Shown here: one piece after another, positions 8,252 to 15,849 of the stretch
Numbering within the stretch: position 1 is the stretch's first letter
How the letters are laid out: the number at the start of each line of letters is the position of its first letter
Origin: Spirochaetota bacterium
GTDB lineage: Bacteria > Spirochaetota > Spirochaetia > SPDA01 > JAJSAL01
Direction of reading: 5' to 3'
Length of the DNA stretch: 64,000 nucleotides
Assembly: GCA_024274705.1 (NCBI GenBank)
Contig: JAJSAL010000140.1
Coordinates: forward strand, 1 to 64,000
The notes under the pieces: model-generated
The model's database searches: none
Told to the model about the DNA's origin: nothing
Seen by the model: the letters and a program-made list of their open reading frames with translations, nothing else
Program-made: the position numbers and the translations under genes

Positions 8252-8280
8252 TTGACACCAATACCCGGTAGACTTAGAAT
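8252..8280 (+). promoter_or_regulatory. sigma-70 promoter of the aldolase gene
   Basis: TTGACA, 17 bp, TAGAAT. It gives a leader of about 27 nt containing AAGGAG before ATG 8314. Confidence 0.85.
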
Positions 8281-8313
8281 CATTTTCATTCAGATTCACA
8301 AGGAGTAATATCC

Positions 8314-9312
8314 ATGACATCTTATACTGAATTGGGACTTGTTAATACAAAGGAACTGTTTTCAAAGGCAATGGACGGTAAATATGCCATTCCTGCTTAT
8401 AACTTCAACAATATGGAACAGCTTCAGGCCATTATCGGAGCATGTGTTGAAACCCGGTCTCCGGTTATCCTCCAGGTTTCCTCAGGAGCCCGAAAGTACG
8501 CAAATCAGACTCTACTGCGTTATATGGCTCAGGGTGCAGTAGAATATGCAAAGGAACTCGGGGTTTTCGTACCGGTAGCGCTTCATCTCGATCATGGTGA
8601 TACATTTGAACTGTGCAAAAGCTGTATCGAATACGGATTTTCATCGGTCATGATCGATGGATCACACCATCCGTATGAAGAAAACGTCGCTCTCACTAAA
8701 AAGGTGGTTGATTTTGCCCATTCACAGGATAAGTACGTGACGGTGGAAGGTGAACTTGGTGTACTCGCCGGAATCGAAGACGATGTCGTGGCAGAAAAGT
8801 CCACTTATACAAAACCGGAGGAAGTAATCGACTTTGTTTCACGGACCAACGTGGATTCTCTTGCCATATCAATCGGTACTTCCCACGGCGCTAACAAGTT
8901 CACTCCGGAGCAGTGCACACGAGACGAAAAGGGAAGACTGATTCCCCCACCCCTGAAATTCGATATTCTGGAAGCAATTGAAACGAAACTGCCTGGGTTT
9001 CCCATTGTACTGCACGGTTCATCTTCCGTCCCTGAAGACATGGTTAACATTATCAATTCATTCGGCGGTAAACTGAAAGACGCAGTAGGTATCCCGGAAG
9101 AACAGCTGAGAAAAGCTGCTACTTCAGCTGTATGCAAAATCAACATCGATTCAGATGGCCGGCTGGTTATGACCGCTGCGATACGGAAGCATATGGCGGA
9201 ACATCCTGCTGATTTTGACCCGAGAAAGTATCTCGGACCTGCCAGGGAAGCGCTTAAACAAATGTACAAGGATAAAATCATCAATGTACTCGGATCTGAC
9301 AGTAAGATCTAA
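8314..9312 (+). CDS. fba: class II fructose-1,6-bisphosphate aldolase
   Basis: This 332-residue zinc aldolase cleaves fructose-1,6-bisphosphate to dihydroxyacetone phosphate and glyceraldehyde-3-phosphate in glycolysis. Family marks are AYNFNNMEQLQAI near the start, the zinc-binding HLDHGDTFELCKSCIEYGFSSVMIDGSH, VEGELG, SIGTSHG and IVLHGSSS. The start ATG 8314 has AAGGAG 8 nt upstream. It is transcribed alone from its own promoter and ends at the hairpin 9333-9370. It lies close to the flaA pair, an order I recall from Treponema. Confidence 0.96.
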   Translation: MTSYTELGLVNTKELFSKAMDGKYAIPAYNFNNMEQLQAIIGACVETRSPVILQVSSGARKYANQTLLRYMAQGAVEYAKELGVFVPVALHLDHGDTFELCKSCIEYGFSSVMIDGSHHPYEENVALTKKVVDFAHSQDKYVTVEGELGVLAGIEDDVVAEKSTYTKPEEVIDFVSRTNVDSLAISIGTSHGANKFTPEQCTRDEKGRLIPPPLKFDILEAIETKLPGFPIVLHGSSSVPEDMVNIINSFGGKLKDAVGIPEEQLRKAATSAVCKINIDSDGRLVMTAAIRKHMAEHPADFDPRKYLGPAREALKQMYKDKIINVLGSDSKI

Positions 9313-9332
9313 AGTTCCGGATGTGAACAATG

Positions 9333-9378
9333 AGCCGCTTTCTCAATCCATTCAGGTTCAGGAAGCGGCTTTCTTATT
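9333..9378 (+). terminator. probable terminator after the aldolase gene
   Basis: An 8-bp perfect stem AGCCGCTT/AAGCGGCT has a long 22-nt loop and is followed by TTCTTATT. The long loop makes it weaker than usual. Confidence 0.55.
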
Positions 9379-10009
9379 CATGGATTTTCAGATAGGTAAA
9401 CACCATTGATCCAAGTAATACGGCTGTACTGAGGATCGCAATAACCAGGAAACCGCTCCAGTACAACATGGTGACTGCGGCTGCAGCTGCCATGTAACCA
9501 AATATCGCACATAGTCCCGCATACCGTTTCCATCCGAAATTCTGATCGAAAATGACGATACCGACAACGATTGCTAAAACGGAAGCAATACGCAGCGAAG
9601 GCTGCAGAAACAATACATACAGATCCCGCAGTTCAGAATAGATGAGGACATCTGAAATTACCAGGATCGAATAGAAACCGCTGAAGAATATAAGGGCTTT
9701 CTCTCCGACATTTGTGTCACTGTGGGTGTAACCTCTTCGTGCGATGTAAAAGATGAAGTACAGGCCCAATGGAAACAGGAGAAGAAAAAGATGCTCATTG
9801 AACAGTACATGAAAAAAAATCCGCTGCATCGTCAATTCTGCAGGCAAAGGACGGCGAATGTTTTGAACGATGAGAAAGGATGGCGTCGCCAGGATAACAC
9901 CGAAAAAGAAAGTCTTCCATGTCTTTCCGTCTGTCAGGCCGGGCTCATGCTTTAGGCCCATGAAGAGGAGGAAAGAGAGAGGAATCGACAGGATAGCGTA
10001 CATAATCAT
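9374..10009 (-). CDS. multi-pass membrane protein of unknown function
   Basis: The 211-residue product is almost entirely hydrophobic and has about six or seven membrane segments (for example MIMYAILSIPLSFLLFMGL, IASVLAIVVGIVIF, LVIAILSTAVLLGSMVFTYL). No transporter or enzyme signature is visible. Short charged loops (RRGYTHSDTNVGEK) suggest an inner-membrane protein. No Shine-Dalgarno sequence precedes the ATG at 10009; a candidate promoter TTGATA-17-TAGTTT lies 9 nt upstream of it. The 3' end reaches the aldolase terminator region. Confidence 0.6.
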   Translation of the reverse strand: MIMYAILSIPLSFLLFMGLKHEPGLTDGKTWKTFFFGVILATPSFLIVQNIRRPLPAELTMQRIFFHVLFNEHLFLLLFPLGLYFIFYIARRGYTHSDTNVGEKALIFFSGFYSILVISDVLIYSELRDLYVLFLQPSLRIASVLAIVVGIVIFDQNFGWKRYAGLCAIFGYMAAAAAVTMLYWSGFLVIAILSTAVLLGSMVFTYLKIHE

Positions 10010-10068
10010 TGCTTGGAAAAACTATCACTTACTCAGCCTTTTATCAACACACCGTGAATCAATACCTC

Positions 10069-10521
10069 TTATTCCGAAAGCAGTTCGAGTTCATACTGGT
10101 CTACCGCCCAGTTGTGGTATTTCTTTTCTTCGCAAGCCAAACGGGTCAACAAAAACGAAATTTCTTTATTTCTGCAGGAACTGGAAAGTTTCGATAGAAA
10201 ATCCATGGCGGTCTTTTCCCGCTGCATTATAGTGTGCATAACATCATTGAAATTACTCGAATCGGTATATGCACTTTTCTGCCGGAACAGAGCCGGCGTA
10301 AGTTCTTCATCCAGGTCAAACACCAGATCAATATCGTACTCTTCTATTAGTTGTTGGATCTCCTTCTCATGATCGCACAAACCCTGGTTGATGATAGTAA
10401 GCAGATGTCGTAAGCCGGGATTTGTTGTCCCTTTCAAATATCTGTGGTATATGTCCCGCGTCTCGGTCTCGAAGGCTACAAATGTCTTCAGTAAATTATG
10501 CGCGTCAGATTGATAATTCAT
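10069..10521 (-). CDS. ferritin-like/rubrerythrin-like small helical protein
   Basis: The 150-residue protein is predicted as a four-helix bundle with spaced glutamates and histidines in pairs: FETETRDIYHRYL, LCDHEKEIQQLIE, IMQREKTAMDFL, and LACEEKKYHNWAVDQYE. This is the ExxH-type pattern of the ferritin-like superfamily, whose members bind di-iron and handle peroxide or iron. There is no rubredoxin domain. It is single-gene, and the promoter at 10528-10555 puts the first transcribed base on the start codon, so the mRNA is probably leaderless. Confidence 0.62.
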   Translation of the reverse strand: MNYQSDAHNLLKTFVAFETETRDIYHRYLKGTTNPGLRHLLTIINQGLCDHEKEIQQLIEEYDIDLVFDLDEELTPALFRQKSAYTDSSNFNDVMHTIMQREKTAMDFLSKLSSSCRNKEISFLLTRLACEEKKYHNWAVDQYELELLSE

Positions 10522-10527
10522 ACTTAC

Positions 10528-10555
10528 ATTATAGTATATTTAATCCTAATGTCTA
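10528..10555 (-). promoter_or_regulatory. promoter of the ferritin-like gene, predicting a leaderless mRNA
   Basis: The minus strand reads TAGACA, 16 bp, TATAAT, then six bases (GTAAGT), then ATG. No Shine-Dalgarno sequence is present. Confidence 0.7.
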
Positions 10556-10643
10556 TCAAACGGGGTTTTTTTCATTGCCTTTGACTCCGTGGGCAAGCTA
10601 CCTGGGCTGCACAACACATGGAGAATTCAATTACCGCTGGTGG

Positions 10644-10672
10644 TTTACTATTTCAAACCCTGATGATATAAT
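10644..10672 (+). promoter_or_regulatory. promoter of the infC-rpmI-rplT operon
   Basis: TTTACT, 17 bp, TATAAT. The predicted start near 10679 leaves a leader of about 34 nt that contains a hairpin. Confidence 0.8.
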
Positions 10673-10681
10673 TTATTCGCC

Positions 10682-10699
10682 GTTCCGTTAAAACGGAAC
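10682..10699 (+). promoter_or_regulatory. hairpin at the 5' end of the infC mRNA
   Basis: GTTCCGTT and AACGGAAC form a perfect inverted repeat separated by only two bases. As RNA it would be a 6-bp stem with a TTAAAA loop. It lies between the promoter and the ribosome binding site GGGAGG, so it may protect the 5' end or act in control of infC. Confidence 0.6.
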
Positions 10700-10712
10700 C
10701 GAGGGAGGTGAG

Positions 10713-11231
10713 TTGTCCACTAAAGATTTGCGAGTAAATGATCAGATTCGGGTAGCTGAGGTTCGTTTAATCGATGCCGAGGGAAATCAAAGGGGAGTAG
10801 TACCGATAACCGAAGCCATGGGGCTTGCAAAGGATGCGGGGCTTGATTTAATAGAGGTTGCACCAAGGGCTGCCCCACCGGTATGTAAAATTCTTGATTA
10901 TGGAAAATATAAGTTCGATCAGGAAAAGCGTATCAGGGAAGCGAAAAAGAAACAAAAACTGATCAAGATGAAAGAGATTCGAATGCAGCCGAAGATCGAG
11001 GAGCACGATCTCAATTTCAAGACCAAACATATCCGGGAGTTTCTCGAAGATGGGAACAAAGTAAAGGTCACCATCCGTTTTCGCGGAAGGGAGCTTGCTC
11101 ACACTGAACTCGGCAGAGTGGTTCTTGACAAAGTTCTCGATATTCTGGACATTCCTTTTGCCGTGGATAAACCGCCGAAAATGGAGGGGAGATTCATGTC
11201 TATGATTCTCTCGCCTAAGACGAAGAAATAG
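10713..11231 (+). CDS. infC: translation initiation factor IF-3, TTG start
   Basis: The 172-residue product carries both IF-3 domains. The N-domain has [16 protein letters not shown] and GLDLIEVAP, with the linker [17 protein letters not shown]. The C-domain has [19 protein letters not shown] and [14 protein letters not shown]-3 binds the 30S subunit and checks start codons. In many bacteria infC uses a rare start codon so that IF-3 limits its own synthesis; here the start is TTG 4 nt after GGGAGG. It is the first gene of infC-rpmI-rplT, though rpmI also has its own promoter. Confidence 0.96.
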   Translation: MSTKDLRVNDQIRVAEVRLIDAEGNQRGVVPITEAMGLAKDAGLDLIEVAPRAAPPVCKILDYGKYKFDQEKRIREAKKKQKLIKMKEIRMQPKIEEHDLNFKTKHIREFLEDGNKVKVTIRFRGRELAHTELGRVVLDKVLDILDIPFAVDKPPKMEGRFMSMILSPKTKK

Positions 11232-11294
11232 GGTCACGGAAATTCACGGTAGACTGTCCTTCAAGGGATATTCTCACATAGATCACACAGGCTA

Positions 11295-11323
11295 TTGCAT
11301 CTCGCTACCTTTTTTAGTAATAT
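11295..11323 (+). promoter_or_regulatory. internal promoter in front of rpmI
   Basis: TTGCAT, 17 bp, TAATAT lies in the 152-bp gap between infC and rpmI, so the L35-L20 pair can be made independently of IF-3. Confidence 0.6.
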
Positions 11324-11347
11324 CGTGTACCTGATTCAAAGTACGAG

Positions 11348-11365
11348 TATGTAATAAGATACATA
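11348..11365 (+). promoter_or_regulatory. hairpin just upstream of the rpmI ribosome binding site
   Basis: TATGTA and TACATA flank a six-base loop about 20 nt before the rpmI ATG. In other bacteria L20 represses rpmI-rplT by binding a structured leader; this hairpin is a candidate for such a site, but the pseudoknot needed was not found. Confidence 0.35.
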
Positions 11366-11383
11366 TAAAGAAGGGTTAATAAT

Positions 11384-11584
11384 ATGCCAAAGATGAAAAC
11401 GAAAAAGAGTGCAGCAAAACGGTATTCGATTACCGGTACCGGTAAGGTAAAGTATAAGAAACAGGGTTTACGCCATATTCTTACCAAAAAGAGTCCAAAA
11501 CGGAAAAGAAACCTCAGACACTCAGGGATACTAAGCCCGGAAGAAACAAAGAAGGTGAAGGTCCTGCTCCCCTATGGAAGATAG
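11384..11584 (+). CDS. rpmI: 50S ribosomal protein L35
   Basis: This is a 66-residue basic protein, [13 protein letters not shown] at the N-terminus and [19 protein letters not shown] in the middle, typical of bL35 in length and sequence. It lies 34 bp before rplT, the conserved partner. Confidence 0.97.
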   Translation: MPKMKTKKSAAKRYSITGTGKVKYKKQGLRHILTKKSPKRKRNLRHSGILSPEETKKVKVLLPYGR

Positions 11585-11618
11585 GGAGCATGTGAACACC
11601 ATCAAGGAGAACTGATCG

Positions 11619-11978
11619 ATGCCAAGAGCTGTAGACGGAACAAGACGAAAAAATAGACGAAAAAAAATACTCAAGCAGGCAAAGGGGTACTGGGGAAGTA
11701 GGAGCAAGCTCTTTAGAACTGCGAAAGATGCAATTGCCAAAGCTCATGCCTATGCCTATCGCGATCGGAAGAGACGAAAACGGGATTTCAGATCGTTATG
11801 GATCGCCCGGATATCTGCCGCCGTACGAAATGAAGGAATGACCTATTCTCATTTCATACACGGTCTTCAGAAATCCGGTATCGAAATAAACCGGAAAGTC
11901 CTTTCTAACCTGGCGATAGAAGATGCTGCGGCGTTTAAAGCCCTCGTGGATAAAACAAAAGAGGCACTTGGAGAGTAG
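11619..11978 (+). CDS. rplT: 50S ribosomal protein L20
   Basis: This 119-residue bL20 has the basic N-terminal extension and the core YRDRKRRKRDFRSLWIARI and SHFIHGLQKSGIEINRKVLS. It binds 23S rRNA early in assembly and in many bacteria represses its own operon. AAGGAG precedes the ATG. A coiled-coil gene starts 7 bp after its stop and is probably co-transcribed. Confidence 0.97.
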   Translation: MPRAVDGTRRKNRRKKILKQAKGYWGSRSKLFRTAKDAIAKAHAYAYRDRKRRKRDFRSLWIARISAAVRNEGMTYSHFIHGLQKSGIEINRKVLSNLAIEDAAAFKALVDKTKEALGE

Positions 11979-11984
11979 AAGAGC

Positions 11985-12389
11985 ATGATAACGCTGGAAC
12001 AAATCCACCAGCTCGATCAGAGAGTCCGCAACGCTGTTGAGCTCATACAGAAACTCAGGTCGGAAAATGAATCGCTGAAACTCAAACTGGATGGATATGA
12101 AAAGAGGATTGAAGAGCTCCAGAAACTGGTTTCAGACTACAAGGAAGATCAGGGAGAAATCGAGAAAGGCATTCTCAAGGCACTTGACCAGCTTGACGCT
12201 CTGGAAGATGAGATAGACTCACCGGAGCCGAGTGCGCATGGGGTGATTTCTCAGGATGCTGTTACTCCTGTTGAGCCGCCTGAAGTTGAACCGGATCTCA
12301 CCCCTTCCTCAAACGGAGATACAGAAGAAGATCCTAACGAAACTCCGGAGCAGGACGAAGATTCAACATCTGAACTGGACATTTTCTGA
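11985..12389 (+). CDS. coiled-coil protein with an acidic tail, ZapB-like
   Basis: The 134-residue product has an N-terminal coiled coil (residues 1-75; heptads such as QKLRSENESLKLKLDGYEKR) and a disordered tail rich in E, P, D and T. The position directly before zapA and the short coiled coil suggest a cell-division role like that of ZapB, which crosslinks ZapA-FtsZ bundles. Similarity to ZapB is by architecture only. It is co-transcribed with rplT and zapA in the same direction. Confidence 0.5.
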   Translation: MITLEQIHQLDQRVRNAVELIQKLRSENESLKLKLDGYEKRIEELQKLVSDYKEDQGEIEKGILKALDQLDALEDEIDSPEPSAHGVISQDAVTPVEPPEVEPDLTPSSNGDTEEDPNETPEQDEDSTSELDIF

Positions 12390-12408
12390 GAGCTACACCT
12401 GTATGTAG

Positions 12409-12717
12409 ATGGATACACGGCATGTAACATTAAACGTTTTAGGAACTTCATTGACCATTAAATCCGATGAAGAACCTGAATACATGTCTGAAGTGGTTAC
12501 GTATCTCGAACAGAAAATCAAAGAAACAGAAAAACTGGTAAAACTCGAAGATCCTCTTAAAGTCTGTATTCTTTCCGCATTGCTCCTTACGGATGAGTTG
12601 TTAAAAGAGCGGAGAAAAAAAAGCGGCACAGACATGAATGCAGAGGATTCTCTGGAGATCGAAAGAATCGCTGCAGATATGATTCGGCGGATAGAAACCA
12701 GTATCGAAGAGCGTTGA
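12409..12717 (+). CDS. zapA: cell division protein ZapA
   Basis: The 102-residue protein shows the ZapA pattern: a short N-terminal strand pair (HVTLNVLGTSLTIKSDEE), then a helix YMSEVVTYLEQKIKETEKL and a long C-terminal coiled coil. ZapA bundles FtsZ filaments at midcell. It follows the coiled-coil gene by 19 bp and ends 7 bp from the convergent PfkB-family gene. No obvious Shine-Dalgarno precedes ATG 12409, so it may rely on coupling to the upstream gene. Confidence 0.82.
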   Translation: MDTRHVTLNVLGTSLTIKSDEEPEYMSEVVTYLEQKIKETEKLVKLEDPLKVCILSALLLTDELLKERRKKSGTDMNAEDSLEIERIAADMIRRIETSIEER

Positions 12718-12724
12718 CTCTCTG

Positions 12725-13723
12725 TCAGACCATTTCGATACAGTCCCGGTCCAGAGCAGTGTAGTTGCTGCCCTCCACGGTTACGATCCGGGATGCCAGG
12801 CTGTTCGCTATCATGCAGCACCGCTGTAGATCGTAACCCCGTATAAGACCGTAAAGAAACCCTCCGGCAAAGGAATCTCCTGCACCGGTAGTATCCAGAG
12901 GATTTACCCGATACCCGGAAACAACCGTTATCTTACCTCCCTCCGAGAGCAGACAGCCAGCACTTCCCGTCTTCATGACGATTATTTCAGCCAATCCCCG
13001 GGCAGCAGAAAGTACCGTTTCCGGATCGGTGTCCTTCTGCTCGCTAAATCCGGTTATCATGGACAGTTCTTCCTTATTCGCAAACAGTATATCGACATTT
13101 CCCGGGAGCCACTCGATGAGTTCAACCCCGTACCGGAGGACAACGAAGGGATCTGCAAGATCAAACGCGATAGGAATGCCGCATCCCCGTGCCTGGGTTA
13201 CAGCATGTTTTGCGGCTGCCTTCTGATTTTCCGTATCCCACATGTAGCCTGCCATATAGATATAGTCAGATGAACACACCAGGTCAAATTCAATATCTTC
13301 CATGACAAGATCACGGCAGGCGCCCAGATATGTAAACATCGTGCGTTCATGATCCGGTGTCACCATTATGCCTGACACCCCGGTAGGAGTTTCTTTGAAG
13401 GAAAGACAGGGGCGAACCCGATGATTCCCGAGAATTTCCTCGAATTGTTTGCCGTAGGGATCGTTTCCAACGGCACCGATGTAGATGGGCTGAGGCACGT
13501 CCGGGTCTGACCCGAGAAGCCAGGAAAGCCCCCGAAGAGTGTTTGCACAACTGCCTCCGGGTATAATAAGCACGTCCTCATGGCGTGTTACGATTGAGTC
13601 GACTGTTGCCCTATCTACAAGATGCATGGTCCCTGGAAACGCATTGAACTCCTCCAGCATTGTAAAATCGGTATGCATGATGAGATCCATCAATGGGTTG
13701 CCTATTCCTGCTACAGACACCAA
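12725..13723 (-). CDS. PfkB-family carbohydrate/nucleoside kinase
   Basis: The 332-residue kinase has the two PfkB signatures: GGSCANTLRGLSWLLG near residue 57 and the C-terminal DTTGAGDSFAGGFLYGL with the catalytic aspartate. The overall layout resembles adenosine kinase-like members that phosphorylate nucleosides or sugars with ATP; the substrate cannot be fixed from the sequence. The start is TTG 13723 (6 nt after AGGAGG) or GTG 13720. It is divergent from the PilZ gene. Confidence 0.85.
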   Translation of the reverse strand: MVSVAGIGNPLMDLIMHTDFTMLEEFNAFPGTMHLVDRATVDSIVTRHEDVLIIPGGSCANTLRGLSWLLGSDPDVPQPIYIGAVGNDPYGKQFEEILGNHRVRPCLSFKETPTGVSGIMVTPDHERTMFTYLGACRDLVMEDIEFDLVCSSDYIYMAGYMWDTENQKAAAKHAVTQARGCGIPIAFDLADPFVVLRYGVELIEWLPGNVDILFANKEELSMITGFSEQKDTDPETVLSAARGLAEIIVMKTGSAGCLLSEGGKITVVSGYRVNPLDTTGAGDSFAGGFLYGLIRGYDLQRCCMIANSLASRIVTVEGSNYTALDRDCIEMV

Positions 13724-13748
13724 GGGTTGCCTCCTGAAATCATAGCCG

Positions 13749-13778
13749 TTGACATCGTCAAAGAATGTATCATACTAT
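13749..13778 (+). promoter_or_regulatory. promoter of the PilZ-TPR pair
   Basis: TTGACA, 18 bp, TACTAT. The predicted leader before ATG 13792 is only about 7 nt and has no Shine-Dalgarno sequence. Confidence 0.6.
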
Positions 13779-13791
13779 TTGATCGATAGCT

Positions 13792-14607
13792 ATGGCCCTG
13801 ATTACCAGTCAGCAGATTTCAAACTTTTACGATCGATACCGCGAACATGATGTAGCTTTTACGAAAGAAGTCATCACCGCTACCGGTCTCAAAAGAGACC
13901 AGGTGTTTATAAAATGCTTAGGCGAGCAGTGGCGGTGTATTATATACTCTACATCCATGACCAGTTCAAAGGTTATTCTCAATCTGAATAAACAGTCCTT
14001 TGATAAAATTCGTAAAGCCAACAATCTCGTATCTCTCCGCTTCAGTTTTACGAATCCAGATGCTCCTGACCCAATTGCATTTTTCATCACCGGCAAAGTA
14101 ACCGGGTATAACCAGTACAGCAAAGACAGTCCGGAATTGATGTTTCTTACATTATCGTATACGCAACGCCCTCCGGATAATCTTATCGAAGTCCTGGGTT
14201 CTCTCCTGGAAGCCTCCATGAACTCGCAAAAAAGAAGTGAAGAACGAATCCTGATAACTCCTTTAAGCTTGAAAAAACTGGGAATCCCCAATAAAGAGAC
14301 GGTCATTTTCGTCGAAAGCGTTCCCAGGAAAGGAATCTTAAGGGATCTTTCATTTTCCGGGGCAAAAGTCATCGTTGTGGGAGTTGCAAAATTCCTCGTT
14401 GGCAAAGACATACAATTGAAGCTGGACCTGGAAGAGAAATTTGTGAGAATTTCCGGAAAGGTCCTCAGGTTTGAGCCTGTTGAAGGACGTAAAGATCTTG
14501 CAGCACTGGTAATCCTCTTTGATAAGGAGAAGGTTCCTATGGAATACAAACTGAAAATCAACGAATACCTTAAATCGATAAAACCAACAATCTCTTCGGA
14601 TTCCTGA
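13792..14607 (+). CDS. spirochaete-type PilZ domain protein (c-di-GMP receptor)
   Basis: The 271-residue protein has an N-terminal domain of about 150 residues of the kind seen in long spirochaete PilZ proteins, and a C-terminal PilZ barrel. The c-di-GMP motifs are recognisable: an arginine-rich QKRSEERI near residue 145 and LRDLSFSGAKV, matching the (D/N)xSxxG signature. PilZ proteins bind c-di-GMP and change motility or surface behaviour. It is followed 17 bp later by a TPR protein in the same direction. Confidence 0.8.
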   Translation: MALITSQQISNFYDRYREHDVAFTKEVITATGLKRDQVFIKCLGEQWRCIIYSTSMTSSKVILNLNKQSFDKIRKANNLVSLRFSFTNPDAPDPIAFFITGKVTGYNQYSKDSPELMFLTLSYTQRPPDNLIEVLGSLLEASMNSQKRSEERILITPLSLKKLGIPNKETVIFVESVPRKGILRDLSFSGAKVIVVGVAKFLVGKDIQLKLDLEEKFVRISGKVLRFEPVEGRKDLAALVILFDKEKVPMEYKLKINEYLKSIKPTISSDS

Positions 14608-14624
14608 GTGATAAAGGGCTGGTG

Positions 14625-15758
14625 ATGAACGATTCCAATAATCCTTTACAGCACATCTGCTATATCTCTGTTCCTGAAGATTTTCATACAGAACTGGACC
14701 CTTCTTTTTTCAATCCTGCAAAACTCCTCCCTCTAGAGCTTCCCCCTGGAGAAGAAGAGTGGCGCCTGCAGGATCTGTCCTGGGAAATGATCATTGCGGC
14801 AATGTTGAAAATTCTCGCCTATCAGCCGGATCATGAAGACGGGGATTACTACCGTTCCTTTATCCTTTCAGTCCGGCCTGACATGGTAAATGAGCTGACC
14901 GAAGCAGGAATTCACAAGGCAAAAAATAGCGAGTTTGAGCTTGCAGAAGAGGTATTCAGCGCTCTTGCAAACCTGTTAAAGGATGATGCTTCGGCGATAA
15001 TCAATCTTGCCCTCGTTTACGAGCAGCATGCCGAAGCGTATGATAAAGTAGGTAAAGAGGATCTTGCAGAACGGTGTGTCGATCAGGCATTCTCAGCGTA
15101 TCAAAGGGCCCTGCAGGTCGATCCTGAATCTCCTGATATTCATCATTACACAGGGCAATTTTATTTCCGGTTAGGAGAATTCGAAAAAGCTGAAACCCAT
15201 TTCAGGATAGCAGCTGAAGAATCACCAAATAGTGATCAGAAAAAGGAAGTGATATCTATTCTCGATAAAATACATGATCAGCAGATGCTGGATACCCTGT
15301 TCAAGGAATCCTACGACTACATCCGCCTCGGAAAAGAAGAAGAAGGGATAAATAAAATAAAACAATTCCTTGAGCTCAATCCGAATGTCGGGAATGCCTG
15401 GTTTCTTCTCGGTTGGGCTTTCCGCAGACTGGGTAATTACCGTGAAGCCAGAGATGCGTTTACACGGGCAATTGAGATAGGTCCTCCGGAAACAGATGCT
15501 CTCAACGAGCTGGCAATCTGTCTGATGGAGCTTGGTGATTATAAAAACAGCAGAAAATACCTCGATCAGGCTCTTCGAAAAGAACCGGAAAACGTGAAAA
15601 TTATCTCGAATATGGGTATCCTTTCGATAAAGGAGAAAAAAATCGATGAGGCAGAAGGGTTTTTTCGAGCTGTACTCGAAATCGAGCCGGAAGATAACAT
15701 CGCCCGCCAGTATCTGGAGTTCCTGGATATCGATAGTAAACATCCGGTATACAGGTAG
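14625..15758 (+). CDS. TPR repeat protein
   Basis: The 377-residue product has a 90-residue N-terminal region, then at least six tetratricopeptide repeats (for example AFSAYQRALQVDPESPDIHHYTG, KAETHFRIAAEESPN, EARDAFTRAIEIGPPETDALN, NSRKYLDQALRKEPENVKI). No signal peptide is seen, so it is a cytoplasmic scaffold. It is probably co-transcribed with the PilZ gene and could be a partner of it. ATG 14625 is preferred to GTG 14622. Confidence 0.8.
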   Translation: MNDSNNPLQHICYISVPEDFHTELDPSFFNPAKLLPLELPPGEEEWRLQDLSWEMIIAAMLKILAYQPDHEDGDYYRSFILSVRPDMVNELTEAGIHKAKNSEFELAEEVFSALANLLKDDASAIINLALVYEQHAEAYDKVGKEDLAERCVDQAFSAYQRALQVDPESPDIHHYTGQFYFRLGEFEKAETHFRIAAEESPNSDQKKEVISILDKIHDQQMLDTLFKESYDYIRLGKEEEGINKIKQFLELNPNVGNAWFLLGWAFRRLGNYREARDAFTRAIEIGPPETDALNELAICLMELGDYKNSRKYLDQALRKEPENVKIISNMGILSIKEKKIDEAEGFFRAVLEIEPEDNIARQYLEFLDIDSKHPVYR

Positions 15759-15814
15759 TTTTTACTACCTCTTGCCGGGCCCACAATCTCCGGTCTTGGA
15801 GGTATGATGCAACA

Positions 15815-15843
15815 TTTACAATCACGAAATACTATCGTATCAT
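15815..15843 (+). promoter_or_regulatory. promoter predicting a leaderless mRNA for the 957-residue envelope protein
   Basis: TTTACA, 17 bp, TATCAT, six bases, then ATG 15850. There is no Shine-Dalgarno sequence. Confidence 0.65.
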
Positions 15844-15849
15844 GGGATC

